This document shows, one piece after another, positions 1 to 11,955 of a stretch of DNA of 64,000 nucleotides. The notes under the pieces are model-generated. The model saw only the letters and a list, made by a program, of their open reading frames with translations, made no database searches and had not been told where the DNA came from. Within the stretch, counting starts at the first letter, position 1; each line of letters opens with the position of its first letter. A program made the position numbers and the translations under genes. This stretch comes from Blastomyces gilchristii SLH14081 (lineage: Eukaryota; Ascomycota; Eurotiomycetes; Onygenales; Ajellomycetaceae), in NCBI RefSeq assembly GCF_000003855.2, contig NW_003101682.1:2300280-2364279 (forward strand). The letters run 5' to 3'.

Positions 1-499
1 TGTATAATTGAATCTTAAGAATATATAAACCACATATTCATCTCATACACTAGATTACTGTCATATCAGGTATAAAGTGATAGAAGTACTAGATAGTCAC
101 AACTAGACTGGCCAGCGGGACCATGAATTTCACATTTGGTCTCATTTGATCTGGTCTCATACATTTCTTGGCGTGAGTCTCACCAGGACCAAGCCTCAAA
201 AAAATCTGAAAATGGACCATTTCTGAGAGAAATGGCGTGAAAAATGACCAGATTTAATTCAAGAACAGTGAAATGAAAGTAATTTCTCAGAATAAACTGT
301 GAAAGATGATCATTCTTTCAAAATCAGAATGAGACTGAGACTGAAGATCAAAATCAGTCTCATTCAGTTCATTCAGTGATTGCTTATATAATCAGAATTT
401 GGTAACAATTATTAATAATGCTCATGAAATAACTAAATACATTCTTGTACAAGTTTATTCTTCACTTTCTCATGAAAACTACACTTCTCTGATATACTG

Positions 500-2740
500 T
501 GATCAGAGGTATTAAACTGTCTGATAATTTCATGTTTTATAATCATGAGTTTCTTGATTGTTTCTTCTTGTAATTGTCCTCAGTGATAGTGATAAATATC
601 TTGACTTGAGTTGAACTTTTGCTTCATTTTCACCTCTGTCAATGAAATTATCAGAATATCACACATCATCAGTGTAATAGTTGAATATATACTCTCAATA
701 ATTTTTCATAACTCTAGAGTTGATTTGATATATAAATTTGTCAGATCATCTTGAAGATAGTGATCAAATTCAGTTTTATAAGTATGTAGTTTTGCCTGAT
801 TTTCAGTTGCAATCAATGTATGTAAGTTCTGTTTCAAAGTTAGTATTATAGTTCTATGAGATATGAAGTGTTATCAAAGATTGTTACTTACTAGGGAATT
901 ATATTTCACTGTCTTCACATCTCAAACATCTGCTCATTCAAATCTCTGATAGTTAGCATTGTAGTAGTCTCAGGCTAATTTAACATACAAGTCTCATTCC
1001 TTCTCTGTTCAATCTTGAGAAGTGTAGATATTAACTTAATGAGAGAGATCTAGTAGAGCTGCTACAGCATAGTACTCTGTAAAAGATTGTTCAGTTTTGC
1101 TGTAATAATATGCCAGTTTATTCCTTGCAGTAATAATAGCCTGCACTATAGCATCATCTCAGACTGAATTTCTTTTTGAGTGATTCAACTGCTTCTCAAG
1201 ATGAGTAAATAAACTGTTATACACTCACCAGGCTGACTGCAGCATTGGTATATGAGTGATTGAGACTGTCTTTATTATCTTATAAAACTGAAACAGTAAA
1301 TCAATTACATATTTCAACTGAGTTCACTTCATATCAGAAAGTTTCAATGTCTGAATCTTTTCCTGATCAGAGTGTTGCACTCAATGATTAATTATCTGAT
1401 ATAATTGAAGAGTCTGAACAGTTATCTCATATGTTGAACTTCACTGTGTTCTAACATTCTGTATTATATTCAGTGATGTGACTGATTTGTTTATTTATTG
1501 AATATTATGAAATCATTATTGTTATTTAGAGAAGATACAAATCATATTAGCAATGTTTCAAATCTGTGATATTTAAATTATTAGTCAATCTATTCAAAAT
1601 TAACAGTAGTGTTATCAAAAAGTGTTATCAAAAAGCAATATTAAAAAGTGTTGTCAAAAAACATTATCTTTTGTAAAGTGAATGTAAAAGTTACTTGATT
1701 AATCACTTTTATCTCATTCTCATCTCAAGAATCAGTCATCTCATTATTCTTTATCTTGATGTTAAGATTCTTTATCAGTGTTTGTATTACAAGTTGAATT
1801 ACATGAGCAATGCAGAGAATATAACCTTGTTTATCATTTCAGAAATGCAAAGCCAATTTTTGCTTCAAGCTATTCACTATAGTGTAGTTATTCACAGCAT
1901 TGTCAGTTGTAATTGTAAGAAGACTGAGACTAATATCTCAATAGTTATTTTTAATCACAGTCATTAATATCTCTGTCATATAATCCTCAGTATGACTACT
2001 GATCAATAATTCAAATTCAATTAATGTCTCTTGATAAGTTCAGTTCTCATCAATATAATAACATATAACTCTTATAAATGCAAGATTGTTTGTACTAGTT
2101 TATGTATTCACTGTGAGAGACACTCTTCAATGATTCTTCAACTCTGATTCTAGATATTGTATATTGACTTTGTAGTGTGTCTTGAGATTGAACTGAAGAC
2201 AGAATCAATGTGAAATATGAAGATTTGAATTAAGCATTTGAAGAAGTGTTCAGAATTCGGGGTTTTCAATTGATTGAAGAGAAAGATTCAGAGATATACA
2301 TATATAAAGTAATTATTCATGAAAGTTATCAGATAAGAGTTATGAAATCAGAGTACTGATACATGATTATTTTTACATGATTTTCTTCAAATTAAAAAGT
2401 TAGTGTTACTAAAAATTGTTATCTAGTAGAGTAACTTACCAGCTCAGTAGTAATTTTCTGATTATTTTTCTTTTATTGTCTGCATTCTGATGACTTCAGG
2501 TGTCAGGAAATTTCTTCAGAGCTATGACCAGTTCATGATGAATGTTTCTGAATGAAGTTGCTGTGATTGTAGCAGAGAAATGACTCTTCAGTAATCTATA
2601 ATACAATCTGTTGATAATTATTTCATAGTTTATCTTAGTATTTATGTTAAGTTTTTCATAAATTTTATGACCTGAAATCAGATGTAAAGAATGAAGTAAT
2701 TATCTATTATGATTGAAAGAGAGCATTCTGTGTTGAATTG
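500..2740 (-). pseudogene. hAT transposase remnant
   Basis: Conceptual translation of the minus strand, reading through stops, gives the hAT plan. Around 2100-1750 is a catalytic-core stretch with 'LLTITTDNAVNN' followed by 'LCIAHVIQLVIQ', the usual D-N and C..H.I spacing. Around 1330-1000 comes a segment with 'NKLAYYYSKTEQS' and 'YYAVAALLDLSHQ'. Around 760-560 is the C-terminal dimerisation region with 'CDILIISLTEVKMKQKFNSS' and 'GQLQEETIKKLMIIKHE', the counterpart of the conserved hAT tail. Many TGA stops fall where the family has Trp, as expected from G-to-A change. Short AT-rich interruptions with GTAAGT donors (about 854-891 and 2385-2439) may be introns. The N-terminus and any BED zinc finger could not be placed. 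It would have acted as a cut-and-paste transposase in the nucleus. Confidence 0.82.
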
Positions 2741-3354
2741 TAAATAACATAGACTTTGTGATTTACAGTGATTTCTTGAAGAGTTTGTGAATCTTCAATA
2801 GAAGTAAAAGAAGTGAAAGAAGTGAATTCAGAAGATATAATAATAATTTGAGAAAGATAATAATTTATTTTCAATAACTGATCACTGATGTGTGTAAGAA
2901 GAATTAATATAAGAGAAAATAATCTTCTTTCTTAGCTTAGTTATAATTTTAGTACTAACTCAGATTGAATATCATTGATGTATAAAAGTAAATAAACAAT
3001 CTTGATTAATCTCTGTCATATTTCTTGAAATATATTAATATTATGAAAGAGAGTGTTATCAAATTATGTTATCAGATAATATTATTAATAATATATTAAT
3101 ATTGTAAATATCAATGTTGAAAAAATGTTGATACTTATACATTATAGTGACATGATAGTTGAATATATATATATATATTATTTCTGATATTGATAATTGA
3201 TTATAACTTGTACAATAATTTTTGAAAACTCAAAATTAATTTCAATTATTAACTAATAGTTATAAACTTATAACTAACTAATATAAAAAGAAAAAAACTT
3301 TTTCTACTCATTATCTTTCTTCTCTTTCTCATTCTTCTCATCATTCTTCATAAT

Positions 3355-4119
3355 TCACTTCTTATTCTTATTCTTCTTCTTCTCCTCCTCATCTGAGATG
3401 ATAATCATCTTAAAATCTCCCTCTGCTGTCTTCTCAGAGAAGGGTTTCTGCTGCTCTCTCTCAGCCAGGTCAATCTGTATCTTAAAATCCCGCATTTCCT
3501 GGTCTGCTGCCTCAGGTTTGACCCCAGTGATAAGCAGATTGACATGCTCAGAGAGCAGAGCTGCCTTCTCAATGTTCTGAATCATGAAGTGTATTCAAGA
3601 TCTGAACAAGGTCTCAATTCTCTTCTCTGCCAGCTCCTGCTAATCAATTAGAGAACAGAAGTGTTATCAAAAATTGTTATCTCTCAATAAAAAACTTATC
3701 AGTTTTAACTTCTTTGTCTTCTGCTTTAATATCTTCTCAATCTTCTTCTATCACTGCTTATTTACAGTAACACTCTTCTTCTCTCTCTCTCTCTTCATCT
3801 TAGCCTTAAATCATTCTCAGAACTTCTCCTGGTCTCACTGCTACTGTATAAGACTCTTCACTGTCTTCTTTTTCAATCTCTCACAGGCAGTGTCATTCAC
3901 ATTATTTCTATACTTAGTTCAGTCTAAATCTATCAGAAGTGTTACTTAAAATTGTTATCATTCTACTTTCTTATGAAGCCTCTTCAAGGCATTATAATGT
4001 GTCTTACAATCTGTCTCTCTGTGCTTGAATGCCTTCTTCTTCTCTTCCTTCAATCTGTGATGATGCTCACGCACCTTGGTGGTCTGCAGGACCGCAGAAT
4101 ATTTAAAGAGAGATGACAT
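3355..4119 (-). pseudogene. Accessory charged-protein gene inside the hAT element, function unknown
   Basis: I do not recognise this protein. Reading leftwards, a candidate start (ATG at 4119) opens a segment beginning 'MSSLFKYSAVLQTTKVREHH', rich in Lys, Arg and His. A middle segment (about 3930-3690) is Lys/Glu-rich and looks coiled-coil-like. A last segment (3585-3355) contains 'NIEKAALLSEHVNLLITG' and ends in a Glu-rich then Lys/Asn-rich tail. The three parts are separated by two similar AT-rich interruptions near 3935-3965 and 3660-3690, which could be introns. The first and last segments hold far fewer RIP-type changes than the neighbouring transposase; stops in the middle segment sit at probable Trp or Gln codons. 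It has the same orientation as the transposase. It may be an accessory transposition protein or a captured host exon. Confidence 0.5.
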
Positions 4120-4156
4120 AATTGGTTTTAATAAGTGTTGAGAGAGAGGTGAAGGC

Positions 4157-4242
4157 AGACAATGATATGATAATAATGATGATGATGATGATGATAATGA
4201 TGATGATAATGATAATGATGATGATAGTGATGATGATGATGA
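4157..4242. repeat. GAT/AAT trinucleotide microsatellite
   Basis: Imperfect (GAT)n with AAT interruptions. It lies just upstream of the accessory gene in the hAT element, within its probable 5' leader. Confidence 0.85.
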
Positions 4243-5348
4243 TGAAATGAGAAGTGCATTGAAATATATTATTGACTTATCAAATATAAAGAGACAAAGA
4301 AACTATTAACAGCTTTCAGAGATGTACAGAAATGACTACAGTGTTATATAGCAACATTATCTTCATTCAATACATGCATTATTGATATTCTTTGTATACA
4401 TTTATCATATAATCTATATCAGAAATACATGCAGAAAACAGATCTTTATTGCTAGAGAGAATAATTGCAGTGATTCTCTATTTTCATATTATAAAGATAA
4501 GTTATTCTCATTTCTTTCTTCTCTCTTTTCTCTTCTTCTTCAATTCATCACTAAGTTCAAGCTGGTATGAAAACTATTAAAACACTTATAGAAACCCTCA
4601 AATTAAAGAGTATAGACTAATCAAATTTTAAATACAGATGAATCAAATTATATTTAATAATACTAATTATTCATTCTCTCTTCAATAAAATAACAGTCAT
4701 GTCTTCCTTCTTTCTTCTCTTTAAATGAAACATGACTCATGAAAAGTGAGTATGATGCCAGGCCATAATGACCAACATGATCTCAGCACACAGAGCTGCA
4801 TACACACAGTGTGTGCTGAACTGAGAGACTGTGTGAGTTATAAACTGATGACAGCATTTCAGAGAGAGCTGTGCAGTGTGAGAAAGCTGCTATTCTTAAT
4901 CATGTGTGTAGAGAGTGAATTACTGCAGTAAGTGCATGTGCATTGTATAAAAGTAATACTTTTTGATAACACTCAGTTTCTAATATTATGAAAATAGAGT
5001 CTCTCTGTGAGATTCATTTTTATCAGAAGTTGAGAAATCTTATATTTTTCAAGATCATCTTCACACATCTTGTCTGTGAAATTGATGAGAGAAATCATTG
5101 ATTTCAGTATTCTGCTCTTAATGTTATTCAAGTGACAGCAGAGTTCACTCTGATCATACTTTTTAAGTGTATATTTTCTAATTATTCACATTTATACAGA
5201 TATATACTGATTATTTGTTAGATGATGTTAAGACAATGATCTATCACAGCTGTGTTACTCTCACTGTGAGAGATACATAATTGATGATGAACATTGTGAA
5301 GACTCTGAAGAGTGAGTATTTTAAGAGTGCTGCAGCCCTGTGACCTTG
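4243..5348. other. hAT element interior, no recognisable gene
   Basis: AT-rich interior of the 5.7-kb transposon. A 61-codon open frame at 4746-4931 has no recognisable motif and is probably chance. I see no further transposase domain here. Confidence 0.5.
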
Positions 5349-5475
5349 ATTTTTTTTTATTTTTATTTTTTGTTTTTTTCTTTTTCTTTTCTTTTTTTTT
5401 TTTATTGTGATTTTTTCTTGTATTTGTTTTGTTTTTTGTTTTTTGTTTTTTTTTGTATTTTATGTTTTTTTTATA
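5349..5475. repeat. T-rich low-complexity tract
   Basis: About 125 bp almost entirely of T runs broken by single G, A or C, inside the right part of the hAT element. Confidence 0.85.
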
Positions 5476-5851
5476 ATTAAAATTATATGAATTATGATCT
5501 GTGTTCAGAAAAGTAATGATATTTGATAATACTCTCTATTGAATTTTCAACAAATGAGCACTATGTTATGATATTATATAAGTGAGAAATGATTTCATGA
5601 TCTTATTTAGTGTCATTCTCAATAATGAGATCAGAATGAAAATGTGACTAAGAATTCAAACATATTCTTTATCTGAGACTAGATTTTTATTTGAAAAGTG
5701 AATCTGAGACCTTTAATATTTGAAATAACATGATTTGAAATCAATGTGATGAACATAAATTATGATCAGAAGTAATGCTTTTAGATAACATAATAACTGT
5801 AAAGTTTGATCCTGATCTCAGACACGGTCACACGGTCAGTCTAGTCACAAC

Positions 5852-7187
5852 TACTATCTTGACATATTATCAGAGATTCATGATATCTTTCACACAAGCT
5901 TACTCTGTCATGCTGTCACTAACTCATTTCCTTCTCAACTAACTTCTGATTGACAGTCATCAGAAATCATAGAAGAAGACAATGAACTTGAGTGAGAGAT
6001 TAAAGATATTCTCAATAAGAGATCTCACAGCTGTAGCTGACAATATCTTATAAAATGAGTTAACTATAATCAACTGATCTGGACTCTGAGTTCTGTATTA
6101 TCTGAAACAGCAGCTGTTGACTGATAAGAACTGCTTCAGAAAGAAGAGAACTAATGTGATAAGCTATGCCTGATCAATTATATAGACTATTTCATTACAC
6201 TTCACAGATTTCAACTGCTTCATTCTCAAATGTATACACTCTGATTCTCAGTTATTCTCAATCACTGATTCTCAGCTGCTACAAACACATACACTTCAAT
6301 TCTCAGTCATTCTTAAACTGGCTGCTGAGATCATGAATTTCACATTTAATTTCATTTGATCTGATATCATACATTTCTTGGCATGAATCCCGCTGGGACT
6401 AGTCATCAAAAAAACATGCAAAGTGACTATATATCAGATCTTAAAATGAAATCATGACTTGAAAAAAATGAGAAAGTGATATCATTTGATCTCATTTAAT
6501 TTCATTCTTGATATAAAGTTACTATTTGTAGACATTTTAAGGTTTTTTTAGACTATTTTTAATTTTTTAAAAAGTAACACTTTTTAATAACACTTAAATA
6601 AGATTCAAAGTCATTTAAAGCAATAAAAATAATTTAAATTGAGAAGTGAAAATCATAATATTATTTGAAAAATGTGATAAGAGTAGACAGTAAGTCTTAC
6701 TAAGACTGTATAGAACTACTATTTAATGTTAAAACTATGTAATAAGATTAGTTGAATTGATAATAAGACTATTAAAAAATCTGATTCTGGTCTCAGACAC
6801 AGTCACATGATCAGTCTAGTTATTCTCAATCACTGATTCTCAGCTGTCACTAATATGTATAGATTCTTCTGCCTTGAAGCTTCACTGTGTACACTACTAC
6901 ATACACATATAAATATTCACTTTGATTACTAATTCTCATACTTTCTCTTTTCTTTCCTTCTCTAACATTTTTCTCTTTATTATATAAGACCTATCAATAT
7001 TATACTAATCTATTCAGCGTAGGCCTCTTACATTTATATTAGACAGTTCATTAGAAGTAAGTATAAGATATTGTGAAATGTAGCTAGAACTTGTTTATCT
7101 TCTAATAATTATCAGAATATACTATTATGAATGACACATCTTCTTTTTCTTTGTATACATTCTTGACCTTCTTTTTTCAGCAGTATC
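5852..7187. repeat. Unclassified AT-rich repeat R, interrupted by a 506-bp element
   Basis: No coding capacity seen. Parts (about 6170-6310 and 6830-7060) match, in inverted orientation, the stretch 49050-49460. Shared landmarks include a block around 'ATTATATAGACTATTTCA' and 'GAAGCTTCACTGTGTA'. It is therefore a dispersed repeat of unknown class, split by the element at 6314-6818 and followed by a SINE. Confidence 0.55.
6314..6818 (+). mobile_element. 506-bp hAT-type MITE, copy 1
   Basis: 505 bp, with RIP-altered ends (TAAACTGG left; GATCAGTCTA right). It is flanked by an 8-bp target duplication with one C/T mismatch, GTCATTCT at 6306-6313 and GTTATTCT at 6819-6826. Too short to encode a transposase; termini match the 5.7-kb hAT element. 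Confidence 0.88.
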
Positions 7188-7201
7188 TGATCATGTTTTC
7201 T

Positions 7202-7570
7202 GCCCCGGTGGCCGAATGGTTAATGCGGCCACCTGGTAGCGCCTTGGCGTGGGAAACCAAGGCACATGGGTTCGAAACCTGCAGGGAATACATTAAATCC
7301 GGAACTCAAGCACCTCAGGTTTCTAATAAATACAGAGGTGTACAAATTACTTCAACAAATCACTCTATGTTCCTGAGATGAGAAGTTATTATCACATGTA
7401 TTTAATTGTCACTTCTTTGTATTTTCTATGTTCTTGTTATCTTGGCGTGATCTCAACACCTGTATTTCCTCCTGTATAACCAACACTTGGCCTGTATTTA
7501 ACATCACGCAAGGACTCATCATAAGCTCCGCTTGCATATGAGTATAATGAAAGAATAATAATAATAATAA
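7202..7570 (+). mobile_element. tRNA-derived SINE, copy 1
   Basis: The head resembles a class II (Ser/Leu-like) tRNA: GCCCCGGTGGCCGAATGG carries a Pol III A box (about 7209-7225) and GGTTCGAAACC is a canonical B box (7269-7279). A tRNA-unrelated body of about 260 bp follows, ending in a GAATAATAAT repeat tail. It is flanked by a perfect 15-bp duplication TGATCATGTTTTCTG (7188-7202 and 7571-7585), the signature of target-primed insertion. The tail is the same as that of the LINE in this window, so the LINE probably mobilises it. A second copy lies at 33942-34313. Confidence 0.9.
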
Positions 7571-7585
7571 TGATCATGTTTTCTG

Positions 7586-7692
7586 GTCTATTAATCAAGC
7601 GCTTCACCACGAACTCGCTTAATTTTTCAAATAAGAACTCATCAATAGACTTAATTATATGAGTATTTTAACCTCATCACTGACCGCATACC
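7586..7692. repeat. Fragment of the foldback element arm
   Basis: Resembles the inner right arm of the inverted repeat at 37091-37206: both contain CACCACGAACTCGCT and end near GACCGCATACC. It is shorter than the full arm and RIP-altered. Confidence 0.6.
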
Positions 7693-9828
7693 TTATTATT
7701 ATTATTATTATTATTCTTCAATTATAGATGTATGCAGTCAGAGACTATGACATCTATCTGAGAATTAAAAGTTCTCAGGGTTTTTTCTATATCTATAAAG
7801 ATAACTATTATACATTCATCAATTTCAGATATACAAAATCAGAAAATTTCAGCTCAGAATATAAAAACTGTTTATAAATTACAGTGTTTTAACATATTCT
7901 GATACTTTGAAATCATTTGACAATATCATGACAAAAGAAAAGAGAACACAGTCATAAAGATAGACATATTAAATAGATAGATAGAAAAGAATAGAAAGGA
8001 AAAAGTAAAGTAAAATAAAGAGAGACTGTAATAAAACAAATTATTAAAAGATAGTATATAGCTGTTTTAACAGACTATATCTGATCAATTTTCTCCTCTT
8101 TCTATTCAGATATTTCTGAATTCAGTTATTTTCTTAGAGCTGCTTGAGTTTCTGATAGAAAGTCTATTAAGTATTTAATTTCTGTCTCAGTTGAGAATAA
8201 GAATCTCATATTTAATTAATTTAGATTATATTTCTCTTTCAATCTGACTCTGAGACTATTATATAATACACAGTGTATTATAATATACTCAGAATTCTCA
8301 TTTGTATTGCAGAATGAGTATTCTATTAAATCAAATCTATCATCAAATCTTTGTATATAAGATTTGAAATAGTCATATTCTAGTTTTAGCTGTATTATAG
8401 ATGAGAATATTTTCTTTTTACATTTAATTAAACAAGATTTTCACTTGAGTTTTGTTTCAAATCTTAGATAATGTATACTCTTCTTTTATTTCTGTCAGCT
8501 TTCATTTCACTTATCTAAACAAGATTCTTTTATTTTTCTCTTTATAAAAGATCAGAACATAATTTTATGAATAAATCTGCTTAGTTCTGAATTATTTTTT
8601 ACAGCTGAATCAGCTAATTCATTGTCATGAATATTTATATAAGCAGGAACTCAGTGCAGATAAATTATCAGCTTTGATATTCTTCTCTTTTGAATTTTTA
8701 AAACAGAGTTTAAGATCAGTTCAAGATTCATTTAATTATTATAAATCTGACTATTTCTAACTCTTTTTAAAGCAGCTTAACTATTAGAGAATATTTATAT
8801 CTCTTTCAAACTATTTTTTCTTTTATAAGATTTTATTTTAATAAGTTTGAAAGCTTTCACTATTGCAAATAGTTAGACTGACCGTGTGACTGTGTCTGGG
8901 ACCAGGACCAGATGTTTTGATAGTCTCATTACCAATTCGACTGATCCCATTACATGGTTTTAACATTAGATAGTAGTTTCATACTGTCTCAGTGGGACTT
9001 ACTGTCTACTCTTGTCACATTTTTCAAATGAGACCATGATTTCCACTTCTCAATTTAAATTATTTTTATTGCTTTAAATGACTTTAAATCTCATTTAAGC
9101 ATTATCAAAAAGCATTACTTTTTAAAAAATTAAAAATAGTCTAAAAAAAACCTTAAAATATCTAAAAATAGTAACTTTATGCCAAGAATGGGACTAAATG
9201 AGACCAAATAGAACCACTTTCTCATTTTTTTCAAGTCATGGTTTCATTTTAAAATCTGATATATAGTCACTTTGCATGTTTTTTTGATAGCCAGTCCCAG
9301 CGGGATTCACGCCAAGAAATGTATGAGACCAGACCAAATGAGACCAAATTTGAAATTCATGGTCCCGGCGGCCAGTCTACAAATAGTTCAGTGTCAAAGA
9401 CTTTTGATTCACAGTCTAGATTTCAGAAATCTGAGATAAAATTAATATTATCTTCAGTATAAGCAATGTCTGTATCTAATCTATTCAAATTCTCATTTTT
9501 TAAGTCATCTGAATAAATCAGAATAGAGTCTGTTATATTAATTGTAGAAATTCTCTTTAAATGCTGTTCATATTCTTTCTCTTTAAATAGTTCACTTCTT
9601 TGTAAGTTTATAAGAGATTCAAGCTTTTCTCTTCAGAGAGATAACTTCTCATGATCAACTTTTTCAACATTTAAAGAAGAAAATTAATTTTTAATCAGTG
9701 AGTATAGTCTGTACAGTTGAGAAGGTATTTTCTTTGAAGAATTATTTTTATTTCAATCAAGAAATTTATTTCAATCCAGTTCATTTTCGGAGTTAATTGA
9801 TGAAAATGAAGAAGAGACTCTTTCTCTG
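7693..9828 (-). mobile_element. LINE copy, 5'-truncated, interrupted by a MITE
   Basis: Minus-strand copy of the I/Tad-type LINE. It begins (3' end) with a (TTA)n run, the complement of the LINE's AAT tail. It covers the 3' UTR, the C-terminal zinc-finger region, RNase H, and some sequence upstream, and stops at a point equivalent to about 16310 in the copy at 11278-17921. The 506-bp element at 8874-9379 splits it. The coding frame is full of stops. Confidence 0.85.
8874..9379 (-). mobile_element. 506-bp hAT-type MITE, copy 2 (least mutated)
   Basis: Exactly 506 bp, TAGACTGACC at the left and GGCCAGTCTA at the right. A perfect 8-bp target duplication CAAATAGT lies at 8866-8873 and 9380-9387. 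Inserted into the RNase H part of the LINE copy. It keeps more GC than most sister copies and is the best local reference for the family. Confidence 0.94.
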
Positions 9829-10390
9829 CTCATAGACCTATCAATCAGCCGTCGTGACCTCGTCTCATGTTAGAGACTAATTATAGGCTTGATGACTGCA
9901 GTTCTTCCTGTCAGTATTAGAGCTTAGCAGTGAGCTTGCAGACTCTAGTCTATCAGAGTGCTCTGTCTAGAGTCTAGATACATATCTAGACCTGCTAGTC
10001 AGATAGTTTTCAAAATCATTCTCTGTATTTGAGAGAAAGCTAGGCTCTGATGATAACTCTAGTTAGAAACTTGCTTAAGTAGTGTATAATCACTACATTA
10101 GACTTGACTCTATATCATTAGAACCTTGACAGGTGCACAGTAGAATAGTGAGACATTGACATCTCATATCAGTCTCAGTAAGTGTTCACAGAATCTCACT
10201 TAACTAGTGACTTGACTTGCAGTAGAGAGTTCTACTCTGAATCAACTCTTACTAATTAGACTCAGTCTCTATTACATAAGAGCTTTCATGAGTAAGAAGT
10301 GATAGGTGTTAGTGATGGGATTTGAACCCATGTATCTCTAATGTGTGCGGCCTTAGTTACCAGTCTTATCAACTGAGTCACGCTGGCTCG
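9829..10390 (-). other. Repeat Z with a tRNA-like head, copy 1
   Basis: The minus strand carries a tRNA-like sequence at about 10309-10390: an A-box-like TGACTCAGTTGATAAGAC and a B box GGTTCAAATCC set in a good T arm. The rest (to 9829) has no coding capacity and is matched by 36005-36480. The acceptor ends do not pair well, so this is more likely the head of a second tRNA-derived SINE than a working tRNA gene. The left part is cut off at the junction with the LINE copy. Confidence 0.55.
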
Positions 10391-11277
10391 CATGTCTCAT
10401 ATAATGGTGAAGTTATTCAGCTAAACATGAACCAGACATTGTTTGAAACTCCTGTGTGAGATTATTCTCTGTTCACCTCTATCACATTACAACCCCAGGT
10501 CAAATTGTCATACAAATTGTAAGATGAAGAGATCTAGTCATATGCATCAATCTTCTTGATTTTGAAAGATTTCTGATCTGTAATTGTGAAGATATCTGAG
10601 AAGTAACTTTCATAAAAACTCTGTCTATCTTTGATGTTTTACAACATCAATGCCAAGTCTCACTCATGTATTATTCTTCTCAATCTAGCTCAACTTTAGC
10701 AGAAAAATACAAAAAGATATCTCAGTAAGAGTATTAAGTATATAATTAATAAATACATTTAAAGTGTATTCTCTGTGAAAAACTCTCTCTTTCTTTGATG
10801 TATCAAGACATTAATATCAAGTCTCACTCTTATATCACCTCTTTCAATCTGACTAATCTCTGACAGAAAAATATAAAAAGATATCTCAGTAACTGTATTT
10901 AATACATAATCAGCAGATATAATAACTATAAAATCAGTATACTTCAAGATCTGACTAAGTCTTTGATCCCTGCACAGTGAGATATATTAAATCTAGTTTT
11001 AATATGTCAATATTTAATAGATTCTGCAAGGAATTGAGAATAGTAACACTAGATTTCTATTGAATTTAAGAATTAACTTTATATTAATATAATCATTGAT
11101 AAAGTCTTCTATTTTAAGATATAAATAATCAGTTTCTCTATATCTCACTGATAATATTTATATTATTATATAGAAATAGACTTATATTCTCTATAATATC
11201 AAGACTCTGAAGAGAGAAAGTCTTGATAGAGAGTATATAGTAGTATATATCTCAACAGTTTCTATCTCATTCTTCTG
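10391..11277. repeat. Foldback-family repeat W, copy 1, with internal tandem duplication
   Basis: Matches the right arm and downstream tail of the element at 36571-37935, heavily mutated. A segment of about 150 bp is duplicated in tandem (about 10605-10740 and 10775-10905), each unit ending in AGAAAAATAxAAAAAGATAT. No protein is supported. Confidence 0.65.
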
Positions 11278-11955
11278 CAGCAGTTAATACAAAAAAAAAG
11301 ATCTTAGAAATAGTTTTTTACTTGTCTTGAAAAAGTAAGATGTTTTTCTCTGAGTTTTATACAATATTCTTACAAAGAATTAAAAACAGAGTTATTTTCT
11401 ATCATAATTTCACATTCTTTTAAGTAAGAATTACTTTTTCAGTGACTGAAGAGCTTTTATTAATACTTAATTCTTTTTTACACTCTTTATTAACTGATTT
11501 GAGTTGCATACTTGTTGTGTGAGAAGAATTGAATGATTTAGAATAAAATTAAATAGTTTTAATCAATTTCTCTGCAAAAAATTGATTTATTTTTTGTCAG
11601 TTTTTCTCTCAAAAACTGTTATATTATCTGATTAATTATCAATTAATATCATACTGTTTCTCACTGTATTCTAAGATAGAGATTATAAAGATTTTATTGA
11701 TTTATCTTAAAAATCAATTTTAGTTTATTAGATTCTCTTCAAAAATCTAATCTAGTTACTGAACTAGTATGAAAAAAATCAGATGTTTTATACATAAAAG
11801 TCTTTTATTCTTCTTTTAAAACAGTCTGATTAACTTTTCAATTGAAAACAGACTTAGAAATCTCTTAATTAAAACAGTCTGATCAACTTTTCAAAAAGAG
11901 TTTAATAAATATCTCAATTGAAACAGTCTGATCAACTTTTCATTGAGTGAGAATA

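Larger units (their letters stand above)
104..5843 (-). mobile_element. hAT-type DNA transposon, 5.74 kb, RIP-degraded
   Basis: The element is bounded by a perfect 8-bp target duplication GTCACAAC (96-103 and 5844-5851). It begins TAGACTGGCC and ends GGTCAGTCTA, giving short terminal inverted repeats of about 11 bp. An 8-bp duplication fits the hAT superfamily, and a degraded hAT transposase lies inside on the minus strand. The first ~90 bp and last ~30 bp match the 506-bp elements found elsewhere in this window, so it is a good candidate for their autonomous parent. It carries a second gene (3355-4119), a GAT microsatellite and a T-rich tract. Stops throughout the transposase show that it is now inactive. 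The boundaries are certain; that it was once fully autonomous is inferred. Confidence 0.9.

Noticed and set aside
3674..3949. Plus-strand 91-codon frame
   Set aside because: Lies antisense to the accessory gene of the hAT element and across its possible introns; low-complexity hydrophobic translation.
4746..4931. 61-codon plus-strand frame in the hAT element
   Set aside because: No recognisable motif, opposite strand to both genes of the element, and short enough for chance.
7202..7285. Functional tRNA gene (class II) at the SINE head
   Set aside because: Flanking 15-bp target duplication, a 260-bp non-tRNA body and an AAT tail mark it as a SINE; an identical arrangement recurs at 33942.
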